A stretch of 64,000 nt of DNA from Streptomyces sp. NBC_01381 (GTDB taxonomy: Bacteria > Actinomycetota > Actinomycetes > Streptomycetales > Streptomycetaceae), in contig NZ_JAPEPI010000002.1 of the NCBI RefSeq assembly GCF_026340305.1, positions 1,054,001 through 1,118,000 of the forward strand. Direction: 5' to 3'. How positions within the stretch are numbered: the stretch's first letter is position 1; each line of letters starts with the position of its first letter. The notes below the pieces were generated by a model, which saw only the letters and a program-made list of their open reading frames with translations, searched no databases and had not been told where the DNA came from. Position numbers and translations under genes: made by a program. Shown piece after piece: positions 23,979-31,578 of the stretch.

Positions 23979-25672
23979 CCGGACAGAACATCGATCCGTA
24001 CGCGTACGCCTCCACCCATGGGCCCCGCGCGGGCGACCGGGTCCGGCTTGGTGACTCGGGTCTGATCGTGCGTGTGGAGTCTGACGCGCAGCAGTACGGC
24101 GATGAGTTCCTGGCGGGCTTTGGCAAGACCGCCCGTGACGGGCTGCACCTGAAGGGTGCGGCGGTTCGCGAGACTTGCGACGTCGTGATCAGCAATGTCG
24201 TCGTCATCGATGCGGTGCAGGGCATCCGCAAGGTGTCCATCGGGATCCGGGAGGGCCGGATCCATGCCATCGGGCGGGCCGGCAATCCGGACACGCTCGA
24301 TGGGGTCGATGTCGTGGTGGGTACGGGTACGTCGATCGTGTCCGGTGAGGGGCTGATCGCCACCGCCGGTGCCGTGGACACGCATGTCCATCTGTTGTCG
24401 CCGCGGATCATGGAGGCCTCGCTTGCCTCCGGGGTGACGACGATCATTGGTCAGGAGTTCGGGCCGGTGTGGGGGGTGGGCGTCAACTCGCCCTGGGCGC
24501 TGCGGCACGCGTTCAACGCCTTCGATGCGTGGCCGGTCAACATCGGTTTCCTGGGCCGGGGTTCGTCCTCGCACGATGCGCCGCTGATCGAGGCGCTCGC
24601 GGAGGGCGGTGCGTCGGGTTTCAAGGTGCACGAGGACATGGGCGCGCACACGCGGGCGTTGGACACGGCGTTGCGGGTGGCCGAGGAGCATGACGTTCAA
24701 GTCGCCCTGCACAGCGACGGGTTGAATGAGTGTCTCTCCGTCGAGGACACCCTCAAGGTCCTGGAAGGGCGGACGATTCACGCCTTCCACATCGAGGGGT
24801 GTGGTGGTGGGCATGTGCCGAACGTGTTGAAGATGGCGGGCGTCCCGAACGTCATCGGCTCCTCCACCAACCCCACGCTGCCCTTTGGGCGGGATGCGGT
24901 GGCCGAGCACTACGGGATGATCGTCTCCGTCCATGATCTGAAGACGGATCTGCCGGGTGATGCGCACATGGCCCGTGACCGGATCCGGGCCGGGACGATG
25001 GGTGCCGAGGACGTGCTGCACGACCTGGGCGCGATCGGCATCACTTCCTCGGATGCGCAGGGCATGGGGCGCGCGGGTGAGACCGTACGCCGCACGTTTG
25101 CGATGGCCGGGAAGATGAAGGCCGAGCTGGGTCCGATGGACGGCGACGGCGCGGACGACGACAACGCGCGTGTGCTGCGTTACATGGCCAAGCTGACGAT
25201 CAATCCGGCCATCGCGCACGGCCTCGCCCACGAGGTCGGTTCCCTCGAGGTCGGCAAGATGGCCGACATCGTGTTGTGGCGCCCGCAGTTCTTCGGGGCG
25301 AAGCCGCAGATGGTCCTCAAGTCCGGCTTCCCCGCCTATGGGGTCACCGGGGATCCCAATGCCGCCACCGACACCTGTGAACCCCTTGTCCTGGGGCCGT
25401 TGTTCGGGGCTCATGGTGCGACGCCCGCCGACATCTCGGTTGCCTTCGTTGCCCAGGCCGCTGTCGATCAGGGCAACGACACGATGACCACCCGGCGCCG
25501 CCGTGTCGCCGTTCGCGGCACGCGTGGCATCGGGCCCGCCGATCTGCGTCTCAACTCCCGTACCGGTGCCGTGGACGTCGATCAGCGCTCCGGTCTGGTC
25601 ACGCTCGACGGTGACCCGCTCAGCTCCGAGCCCGCCGACTCGGTCTCCCTCAACCGCCTGTACTTCCTGTGA
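23975..25672 (+). CDS. ureC: Urease-like alpha subunit, divergent paralogue
   Basis: This 565-residue amidohydrolase keeps all catalytic residues of urease at positions close to those of Klebsiella UreC: H137 and H139, the Lys to be carbamylated K217 (GFKVHED), H246, H272, H320 and D360 (TSSDAQ). However, the flap Cys319 is Val, the neighbouring His321 is Asp, and the loop that reads GGGTGP...ATTCTPG in normal ureases is shortened to QEFGPVWGVGVNSPW. No ureD, E, F or G accessory gene is in this window. The next gene encodes agmatine deiminase. It may therefore hydrolyse a ureido compound other than urea; this is inference. Confidence 0.88.
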   Translation: MTGQNIDPYAYASTHGPRAGDRVRLGDSGLIVRVESDAQQYGDEFLAGFGKTARDGLHLKGAAVRETCDVVISNVVVIDAVQGIRKVSIGIREGRIHAIGRAGNPDTLDGVDVVVGTGTSIVSGEGLIATAGAVDTHVHLLSPRIMEASLASGVTTIIGQEFGPVWGVGVNSPWALRHAFNAFDAWPVNIGFLGRGSSSHDAPLIEALAEGGASGFKVHEDMGAHTRALDTALRVAEEHDVQVALHSDGLNECLSVEDTLKVLEGRTIHAFHIEGCGGGHVPNVLKMAGVPNVIGSSTNPTLPFGRDAVAEHYGMIVSVHDLKTDLPGDAHMARDRIRAGTMGAEDVLHDLGAIGITSSDAQGMGRAGETVRRTFAMAGKMKAELGPMDGDGADDDNARVLRYMAKLTINPAIAHGLAHEVGSLEVGKMADIVLWRPQFFGAKPQMVLKSGFPAYGVTGDPNAATDTCEPLVLGPLFGAHGATPADISVAFVAQAAVDQGNDTMTTRRRRVAVRGTRGIGPADLRLNSRTGAVDVDQRSGLVTLDGDPLSSEPADSVSLNRLYFL

Positions 25673-25691
25673 CACCTGTGAGGACCCCGCG

Positions 25692-26705
25692 ATGACTTTC
25701 CGTATGCCCGCCGAGTGGGCCCCGCACGAGCGCACCTGGATGGCGTGGCCGAGCCCCAACCCCACGTTCACCAACGACGAGGAGCTGGCCGAGGGCCGCG
25801 CTGCCTGGGCGAACGTGGCCCGCGCCGTGCGCCGCTTCGAGCCCGTCACCATGGTCGTCGGGACCGGCCAGAGCGAGTCCGCCCGCGCGCTGCTCGGCCC
25901 GGACATCGACCTTGTCGAGCGCGACCTGGACGATGCGTGGATGCGTGACATCGGCCCCACCTTCGTCCGTGACGGTGACCAACTGGCCGCCGTGGACTGG
26001 GTGTTCAACGGCTGGGGCGGCCAGGACTGGGCCCGCTGGGAGCACGACTCGAAGATCGCCCGGCACATCGCCGACATCGCGGGCGTGCCCGTGCACTCCT
26101 CGCCGATGGTCAACGAGGGCGGCGGCATCCACGTCGACGGCGAGGGCACCGTGCTGCTCACCGACACGGTCCAGCTCGACCCGGGCCGCAACCCCGGCCT
26201 GACCCGTGAGCAGGCCGAGGAGGCGATCCACGCCCGCATCGGGACCACGAAGGCCATCTGGCTGCCGCGCGGCCTGACCGGCGACTACGGCACCTTCGGC
26301 ACCCGCGGCCATGTCGACATCGTCGCCGCGTTCGCCGCGCCCGGCGTGGTCCTCGTGCACGCGCAGCAGGACCCAGCCCACCCCGACTTCGAGGTCAGCA
26401 AGGAGATCATCGGGGTCCTCCAGGGGCAGACGGACGCCCGCGGCCGGACCCTGGAGATCGTCGAGGTGCCCGCGCCGACCGTCCTCACCGACGACGAGGG
26501 CTGGGTCGACTACTCCTACATCAACCACTACATCTGCAACGGCGGCGTCGTCCTGTGCGCCTTCGACGACCCGCGTGACGAGATATCGGCGGGCATCTTC
26601 CGCCGTCTCTTCCCCGACCGGACGGTGACACTCGTGGACGCCCGTACGATCTTTGCCGGGGGTGGTGGCATCCACTGCATCACCCAGCAGCAGCCGAAGG
26701 TGTGA
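25692..26705 (+). CDS. aguA: Agmatine deiminase
   Basis: This 337-residue protein belongs to the guanidino-group-modifying family and converts agmatine to N-carbamoylputrescine and ammonia. Seen motifs are WMAWPSPNPTF, the substrate-binding DDAWMRDIGPTFV, NEGGGIHVDGEGT, GTRGHVDI and the catalytic Cys in GGGGIHCITQQQ. It starts 20 bp after ureC and belongs to the same operon. Its ureido product makes a carbamoyl-releasing enzyme in the same operon plausible. Confidence 0.93.
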   Translation: MTFRMPAEWAPHERTWMAWPSPNPTFTNDEELAEGRAAWANVARAVRRFEPVTMVVGTGQSESARALLGPDIDLVERDLDDAWMRDIGPTFVRDGDQLAAVDWVFNGWGGQDWARWEHDSKIARHIADIAGVPVHSSPMVNEGGGIHVDGEGTVLLTDTVQLDPGRNPGLTREQAEEAIHARIGTTKAIWLPRGLTGDYGTFGTRGHVDIVAAFAAPGVVLVHAQQDPAHPDFEVSKEIIGVLQGQTDARGRTLEIVEVPAPTVLTDDEGWVDYSYINHYICNGGVVLCAFDDPRDEISAGIFRRLFPDRTVTLVDARTIFAGGGGIHCITQQQPKV

Positions 26706-26720
26706 TCTAGGAGTAACCCC

Positions 26721-27347
26721 ATGGCCGGGACAGCCCGTGCGCGCAAGAACGCACCGCCGCGCGAGGACGTCCTTGCCGCGGCCATGGAGATGATCGCCGA
26801 GCGCGGCCTGGAGAAGCTGACCATGGCCGCGCTCGGCCGTGAGGTGGGCATGAGCAGCGGCCACCTCCTCTACTACTTCCGCACCAAGGACGAGCTGCTC
26901 CTGCGCACCCTGGAGTGGAGCGAGTCCGCGCTCGGCGCCGAGCGGAGCCGGCTGCTCGCGCGGCGCGGCACGGCCCGCGAGCGGCTCGACGCGTACGTCG
27001 ATCTGTACGTCCCCGACGGCCCCGGCGACCCGCACTGGACGCTCTGGCTGGAGGTCTGGAACCGCTCCCTGAACGCCGACGAGGACGAGCGCGACCGGCA
27101 GGTCGCCATCGAGAGCGCCTGGCACCGGGATCTGGTGGCGCTGCTCGCCGAGGGCGTCTCGCGGGGCGAGTTCAAGGGCCTCGACCCCGACCGGTTCGCG
27201 ACGCGCCTTCGCGCGCTGCTCGACGGGTTCTCCATCCATGTGGCGATCGGCCTTCGGGGCACGGGCCGGGACCAGATCCTGGCGCACGTACGGGAGTTCC
27301 TGGACGGTGCGCTCTTCCCGGGAACCGAGGACGCTCCGGGGGCGTAA
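26721..27347 (+). CDS. TetR-family regulator of the urease-like operon
   Basis: This 208-residue protein has an N-terminal TetR helix-turn-helix (MIAERGLEKLTMAALGREVG, MSSGHLLYYFRTKDELL) and a ligand-binding C-terminal part. The C-terminus resembles the BetI/TetR_C group. A GGAG site before the ATG and the 15-bp gap after aguA place it at the end of the operon. It is likely to repress the divergent permease and ureAB promoters through the repeats at 23195-23279, with agmatine or a related amine as possible inducer. Confidence 0.9.
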   Translation: MAGTARARKNAPPREDVLAAAMEMIAERGLEKLTMAALGREVGMSSGHLLYYFRTKDELLLRTLEWSESALGAERSRLLARRGTARERLDAYVDLYVPDGPGDPHWTLWLEVWNRSLNADEDERDRQVAIESAWHRDLVALLAEGVSRGEFKGLDPDRFATRLRALLDGFSIHVAIGLRGTGRDQILAHVREFLDGALFPGTEDAPGA

Positions 27348-27374
27348 GACCTCGCTGCCCCCGTCTAGGTTGTA

Positions 27375-27393
27375 CGCAATCCGGCGGATTGCG
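27375..27393 (+). promoter_or_regulatory. Perfect inverted repeat before the PD40 gene cluster
   Basis: CGCAATCC-GGC-GGATTGCG has 8-bp arms. It sits 28 bp after the tetR stop and directly follows TAGGTT (27365-27370), a possible -10 for the next genes. It could be an operator at that promoter or part of a terminator for the operon upstream. Confidence 0.45.
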
Positions 27394-27471
27394 TGTCTTC
27401 GCGTGGTGCGCTTGTATCCCCGTGGGTCTTCGGTACCGGGCCGGGGGGATCGACAGGTTTTGGGGGAAGCC

Positions 27472-28530
27472 ATGTCCACTGCTAGACGGGTGTCCTTGAG
27501 TGCCTTACTGGTCGCGGCGCTCGGCACCACCCTGTTACCGGCCGCGGCGCAGGCCGCGCCGCGGCAGCCGCCGGCGCCGAAGGTGGAGCGCGTGAGCGTC
27601 GCGGCCGACGGCACCGAGGCCGACGGGGCTTCCCGTACCGCGTCCATCTCGGGGAACGGCCGCTACGTCGCCTTCTACAGCGACGCGGAGAATCTGACCG
27701 AGGGTCATCAGGGGCCGTACGACTGGGCGTTCGTGAAGGATCTGGAGACCGGAGAGGTCAAGCGCCTCAAGAACTCCATGGCCGCCCCCGTGATCAGCGA
27801 CGACGGGCGGTACGCGGCGCACACCGGCTGGGGCACGCACGGCATCAACGTCTTCCTCACCGACCTGAGCACGGGGGAGATCAAGCAGATCGACGGCAGG
27901 GGCTTCAAGTACAGCGCGTCATCCCCGGCCATCAGCGCGAACGGCCGCTACGTCGCCTACGACCTGCAGCCGCAACACCCCGGAGACCCCCAGCGGGTCG
28001 AGGTCTACGACCGCGAGACGGACACCCGCGAGCTCATCAGCGACGGACCGCCGGACTCGGCCCGCGACATGGTGGATCCGTCCATCAGCGCCGACGGCCG
28101 CCACGTCGCCTACGAGGACAAGGGCACCGGCCAGGTCCGGCTCCGCGACCGCACCACGGGCAGCCTCACCCGGATCGACGACGGCACCCCGTCCAAGGTG
28201 GTGGAGGTCAGCGGACGGACAGTTGCGCTGAACTCGGCGGACGGCGCGTACGTACGCGATCTGCGCACCGGAAAGGTCCAGCGCTTCGCGGGCAAGGGCG
28301 CGCAGGCCGTCAGCCCGGACGGGCGCCAACTCCTTTACCGGGACGCCGAGTCGGACGTCGTCCTGCGCGATCTCCGCAGCGGACACGAGGTGACCGTCGG
28401 CCACGGCGGGGCGCGTGCGGGCGCGATCGCCGACAAGGGGAAGAGCGTCGTCTACAGCTCGGACGCCACGGACGTGGTGCCGGGCGACACGAACGGCCTG
28501 GGGGACGTCTTCAAGTGGACGGCGCGCTGA
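27472..28530 (+). CDS. Secreted TolB-like PD40 beta-propeller protein (first of three)
   Basis: This 352-residue protein has a Sec signal peptide (SLSALLVAALGTTLLPAAAQA) and then repeated blades with the motif S.(D/N)GRYVA(F/Y).S, each followed by DL.TG...L, typical of WD40-like PD40 repeats. TolB-like propellers usually mediate protein contacts. It lacks any enzyme domain. The ATG follows GGGGGAAG. It shares its end motif (VVPGDTNGLGDVFKWT) with the two genes that follow, so the three are paralogues from tandem duplication. Confidence 0.82.
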   Translation: MSTARRVSLSALLVAALGTTLLPAAAQAAPRQPPAPKVERVSVAADGTEADGASRTASISGNGRYVAFYSDAENLTEGHQGPYDWAFVKDLETGEVKRLKNSMAAPVISDDGRYAAHTGWGTHGINVFLTDLSTGEIKQIDGRGFKYSASSPAISANGRYVAYDLQPQHPGDPQRVEVYDRETDTRELISDGPPDSARDMVDPSISADGRHVAYEDKGTGQVRLRDRTTGSLTRIDDGTPSKVVEVSGRTVALNSADGAYVRDLRTGKVQRFAGKGAQAVSPDGRQLLYRDAESDVVLRDLRSGHEVTVGHGGARAGAIADKGKSVVYSSDATDVVPGDTNGLGDVFKWTAR

Positions 28531-28604
28531 TGCCGCGTCTCTCAGGGGATGAGCAGACCAGCACTCGGCCGAGCAGCATTCATCTGAACCGGGGGAACCA
28601 TGTC

Positions 28605-29921
28605 ATGAACGCCAGAACCAGCAAGAGAGCCGTCACAGGCCTGTGCCTGACCGCCGTGCTCGGCACGATGGGAGCGCTCCCCGCCCATGCCTCGGGCACC
28701 GCGGCGCCCAAGCCCCCGTGGACGGAGCGCATCAACGTCACCGCCGACGGGGCCCAGACCACCGACGCCCCCGGTGGACCCGCCGTGAGCGCCGACGGCC
28801 GTTACGCCGCCTTCGCCACGGCGCGCTCGCTCACCGGGCCCGACGACACCAACAACAGCAACGACGTGTACGTCAGGGACCTTCGCCGCGGCACGGTCGA
28901 GCGGGTCGGGCTTCAGGACTCCGGTGCCGAGTTCGCCGACGGCACGGGCGCCGCGCAGCTCAGCGACGACGGACGGTACGTGCTCTTCGCCGCCCGGCTC
29001 GGCAGCACGGACGACGGCTTCATCGACCGCTACTACCTGCGGGACCGCAGAACGGACAGGACCGAGCTGGTCAGCCTTTCCGACGACGAAAGGCCCGTCC
29101 ACGGCGACTACGCGGCACAGGCCAGGATGAGCGCGGACGGCCGCTACATCGCCTTCGTCTCCCGCCTGAAGGAGCACGGCGATTCCGCCGAGCGCACGCA
29201 GTACGGCGTCTATGTACGGGACCGCAAGGCGGGCACCACCCGGCTGATCAGCAAGGCCCCCGCCCCCGGCCAGGACGACCCCGGCTACGGCGTCACCGGT
29301 CTGGAGATGAGCGCCGACGGCAGCCGCATCACCTACGGCTACACGCAGTTCAGGCCCGGCTACGACCGGCAGGTGTACGCCTACGACCGGCGCCACGCCA
29401 CCACCGACCGGCTCGACCTCACACCCGCCGGCGCCGACATCGCGATGACCGTCCCCACCTTGAGCGGGAACGGGCGGACGATGGCCTTCTCCTCCTGGTC
29501 CGACGGCCTGGTCCCTGACGACACCAACGGGCAGAGCGACGTCTTCCTGCGCGATGTGCGCGACGGCACCGTCGAGCGGATCTCCCTGAACGCCGAGGGC
29601 GAGCAGACGGAGTTCGAGTCGCTCAACCCCCGCATCAGTGCCGACGGCCGACACGTGGTGTTCCACTCCTGGGACACCCACCTGGTCGAGGGGGAGACGG
29701 CACGCGGCACGCTCTTCATCCGCGATCTGCGCACGCGCACCAACCAGCGGGTGACCGCGGCGCACGACGGAGGCGAGAGCGACTGGCTCGACCTGCCGGA
29801 GGCCGAGGTGAGCGCCGACGGCGGCGCGATCGTCTTCGTGTCCCGCGCGGGCAACCTGGTCCCGGACGACACGAACACGTGGTGGGACGCCTTCGTGCGC
29901 CATATCGGGCCGAGCAGCTGA
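28605..29921 (+). CDS. Secreted TolB-like PD40 beta-propeller protein (second)
   Basis: This 438-residue paralogue has a signal peptide (AVTGLCLTAVLGTMGALPAHA) and about seven blades with SADGRY(A/I)AF and DDTN...DV(F/Y)(V/L)RD motifs. It ends with VPDDTNTWWDAFVRH, the same closing pattern as its neighbours. GGGGGAA before the ATG resembles the site before the first gene, and the gap of 74 bp suggests one transcript. Function is unknown beyond the likely extracellular binding role. Confidence 0.82.
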   Translation: MNARTSKRAVTGLCLTAVLGTMGALPAHASGTAAPKPPWTERINVTADGAQTTDAPGGPAVSADGRYAAFATARSLTGPDDTNNSNDVYVRDLRRGTVERVGLQDSGAEFADGTGAAQLSDDGRYVLFAARLGSTDDGFIDRYYLRDRRTDRTELVSLSDDERPVHGDYAAQARMSADGRYIAFVSRLKEHGDSAERTQYGVYVRDRKAGTTRLISKAPAPGQDDPGYGVTGLEMSADGSRITYGYTQFRPGYDRQVYAYDRRHATTDRLDLTPAGADIAMTVPTLSGNGRTMAFSSWSDGLVPDDTNGQSDVFLRDVRDGTVERISLNAEGEQTEFESLNPRISADGRHVVFHSWDTHLVEGETARGTLFIRDLRTRTNQRVTAAHDGGESDWLDLPEAEVSADGGAIVFVSRAGNLVPDDTNTWWDAFVRHIGPSS

Positions 29922-29950
29922 ACCACCAAGCCGAGCAGTTGAACCACCAA
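29909..29950 (+). repeat. 21-bp direct repeat spanning the stop codon of the second PD40 gene
   Basis: Two adjacent 21-bp copies (29909-29929 and 29930-29950) differ at a single base. Each contains GCCGAGCAG and GAACCACCAA. The stop codon of the second gene falls within the first copy. It is probably a slippage duplication. Confidence 0.85.
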
Positions 29951-29977
29951 CCACAAGGAACCACGGGGGACTTGAAC

Positions 29978-31237
29978 ATGTCCGGGAACCACCGCAAGCG
30001 CTTCGCCCTGACCGCCGCGGCCGTCGTCGCGGCCGTCACCGTCACCACCCTGCCCGCCGCCTTCGCCGCACCCGGCGCCGACGCCGCGCCCCGCACGGAG
30101 GGCGTCAGCGTCACGGCCGACGGCAAGGCGGCCAATGACCGCTCATCGGGGGCCGCCCTCAGCCGCGACGGCCGGTACGCGGCCTTCGACTCCGAGGCCA
30201 CCGACCTGACCGCAGGCGACACGAACGGTCTTCGCGACATCTTCGTACGCGATCTGCGCACCGGAAAGACGGAACGCATCGCCCTTGCGGGCCGCGAGGT
30301 CAGGGGCCCGTCCCTGAGCGCCGACGGCCGCTACGTCGCGTTCGTCTCCTCGCCCGCGGGCAACTACTCGGACTCCGACGTCCGGCTCTACGACCGCAGG
30401 ACCAAGAAGACCGAGCGCCTCGACGTCGAGCTGCCCGACGGCTTCGACGGCACCGGCGCGGGCGGCGTCTCGCTGAGCGCCGACGCCCGGTACGCCGTCT
30501 TCGACACCGACCACCGCGAGGACGGCGGCGTCGTCTTCCTGCGCGACCGCAAGACCGGCACGACGGAGCGGATCAGCCAGCCGAACGACACCTGGGAGCC
30601 GCGCGCCTCGCACTCGGCGACCGTCAGCGACGACGGCAGCCGCGTCGTCTACGCCCGCAACTACACCAACGGTCCGCGCGGCGACGACTGGAGCGACGTC
30701 TGGCTGCGCGACCGCACGACCGGCGAGCTGACGGAGATCGACCGCTCCCACGACGGCTCCGAGACCGAGAAGGAGTCCCTCGACCCGTCCATCAGCGGTG
30801 ACGGCCGCAAGGTCGTCTTTGAGTCACGCGACACGCATCTCGTCCCCGACGACAACGACGCCGCCTGGAACGTCTTCGTGCACGACATCGCCTCCGGCAA
30901 GAACCAGCGGATCCACGGCACCCAGGGCGGCCCCGGCGAGGCCTACACCCGCTCGCCCGCGATCAGCGCGAACGGCCGCCTGCTCACGTTCATGACGGAG
31001 CTCGCCGAGCCGGGCTCCGAGTACGGCAAGGAGTGGCCCGCCTACCTGCGGGACCTGAAGACCGGCACGACCACGCTGATCAGTCCGGACACCACGGGCG
31101 GCACGGCATCGGCCAAGGTCGCCCCCGGCGGCATCTCGGCGAGCGGCGCGCGGATCGCCTTCTACTCCGCCGACGCGACCCTGCTGAGCGGCGACACGAA
31201 CGACGGCTACGACGTCTTCGTACGCCACATGCGCTGA
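29978..31237 (+). CDS. Secreted TolB-like PD40 beta-propeller protein (third)
   Basis: This 419-residue paralogue has a signal peptide (FALTAAAVVAAVTVTTLPAAFA) followed by PD40 blades (SRDGRYAAF, SADGRYVAFVS, SGDGRKVVFES). The DTNG.RDIFVRDLRTGK motif near the first blade and DTNDGYDVFVRHMR at the end match the other two. The start is supported by a GGGGGAC element. A strong terminator 25 bp downstream closes the three-gene unit. Confidence 0.82.
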   Translation: MSGNHRKRFALTAAAVVAAVTVTTLPAAFAAPGADAAPRTEGVSVTADGKAANDRSSGAALSRDGRYAAFDSEATDLTAGDTNGLRDIFVRDLRTGKTERIALAGREVRGPSLSADGRYVAFVSSPAGNYSDSDVRLYDRRTKKTERLDVELPDGFDGTGAGGVSLSADARYAVFDTDHREDGGVVFLRDRKTGTTERISQPNDTWEPRASHSATVSDDGSRVVYARNYTNGPRGDDWSDVWLRDRTTGELTEIDRSHDGSETEKESLDPSISGDGRKVVFESRDTHLVPDDNDAAWNVFVHDIASGKNQRIHGTQGGPGEAYTRSPAISANGRLLTFMTELAEPGSEYGKEWPAYLRDLKTGTTTLISPDTTGGTASAKVAPGGISASGARIAFYSADATLLSGDTNDGYDVFVRHMR

Positions 31238-31262
31238 CACCTCAGGCTGACGCTTCACTCGT

Positions 31263-31290
31263 GCGGGCGACGTTCGGACACGTCGCCCGC
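31263..31290 (+). terminator. Terminator after the PD40 genes
   Basis: GCGGGCGACGT (31263-31273) and ACGTCGCCCGC (31280-31290) form a perfect 11-bp stem around TCGGAC. Confidence 0.82.
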
Positions 31291-31340
31291 ATGGTGAGAC
31301 GGGGCAGCGCGGTGTGTGCGGGCTGTGGCAGGCTGCCACC

Positions 31341-31391
31341 GTGCTCTCGTTCGCCATGATTATTGGCAGCAGGCGCGCCGGTCCGCAGTGA
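31341..31391 (+). CDS. Ile-Ile leader peptide of cimA
   Basis: A short ORF from GTG 31341 (or ATG 31356) encodes VLSFAMIIGSRRAGPQ. The two adjacent Ile residues use ATT, a rare codon in such GC-rich DNA. The ORF ends just before an attenuator-type terminator in front of citramalate synthase, whose product leads to isoleucine. The match of codon and pathway supports a real leader. Confidence 0.6.
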   Translation: MLSFAMIIGSRRAGPQ

Positions 31392-31473
31392 CCGTCTCGT
31401 ACCACCATGTACGGGCGGACACCGTCGTCTTCAGACCCGCGCGCAAACCTCTCGTACCCACGAGGGGTTTTTT
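31381..31473 (+). promoter_or_regulatory. Transcription attenuator of cimA
   Basis: Four segments can be seen. Segment 1 (GTCCGC 31381-31386 and CGTAC 31398-31402) pairs with segment 2 (GTACG 31409-31413 and GCGGAC 31415-31420). Segment 2 can instead pair through GTACG with CGTAC 31453-31457 in segment 3. Segments 3 and 4 (CCTCTCGT 31448-31455, ACGAGGGG 31460-31467) make a terminator stem followed by six T. Segment 1 starts inside the last codons of the leader peptide. This is the classical ribosome-stalling layout. Confidence 0.7.
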
Positions 31474-31578
31474 CGTTTCCTGGCCCAACTGCAGCCGGAC
31501 GCGGAGCGCGAGGGATCATTGAGGCGGTGGAGCCGGTCATTCCGGTAGACCGAGATCCGACACAGGAGCCAGATCAGC

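Noticed and set aside
23975-25672. A catalytically dead urease
   Set aside because: A first alignment suggested loss of the catalytic His of the flap. Counting residues shows His320, the carbamylated Lys217 and Asp360 are all kept, so only specificity is likely to differ.
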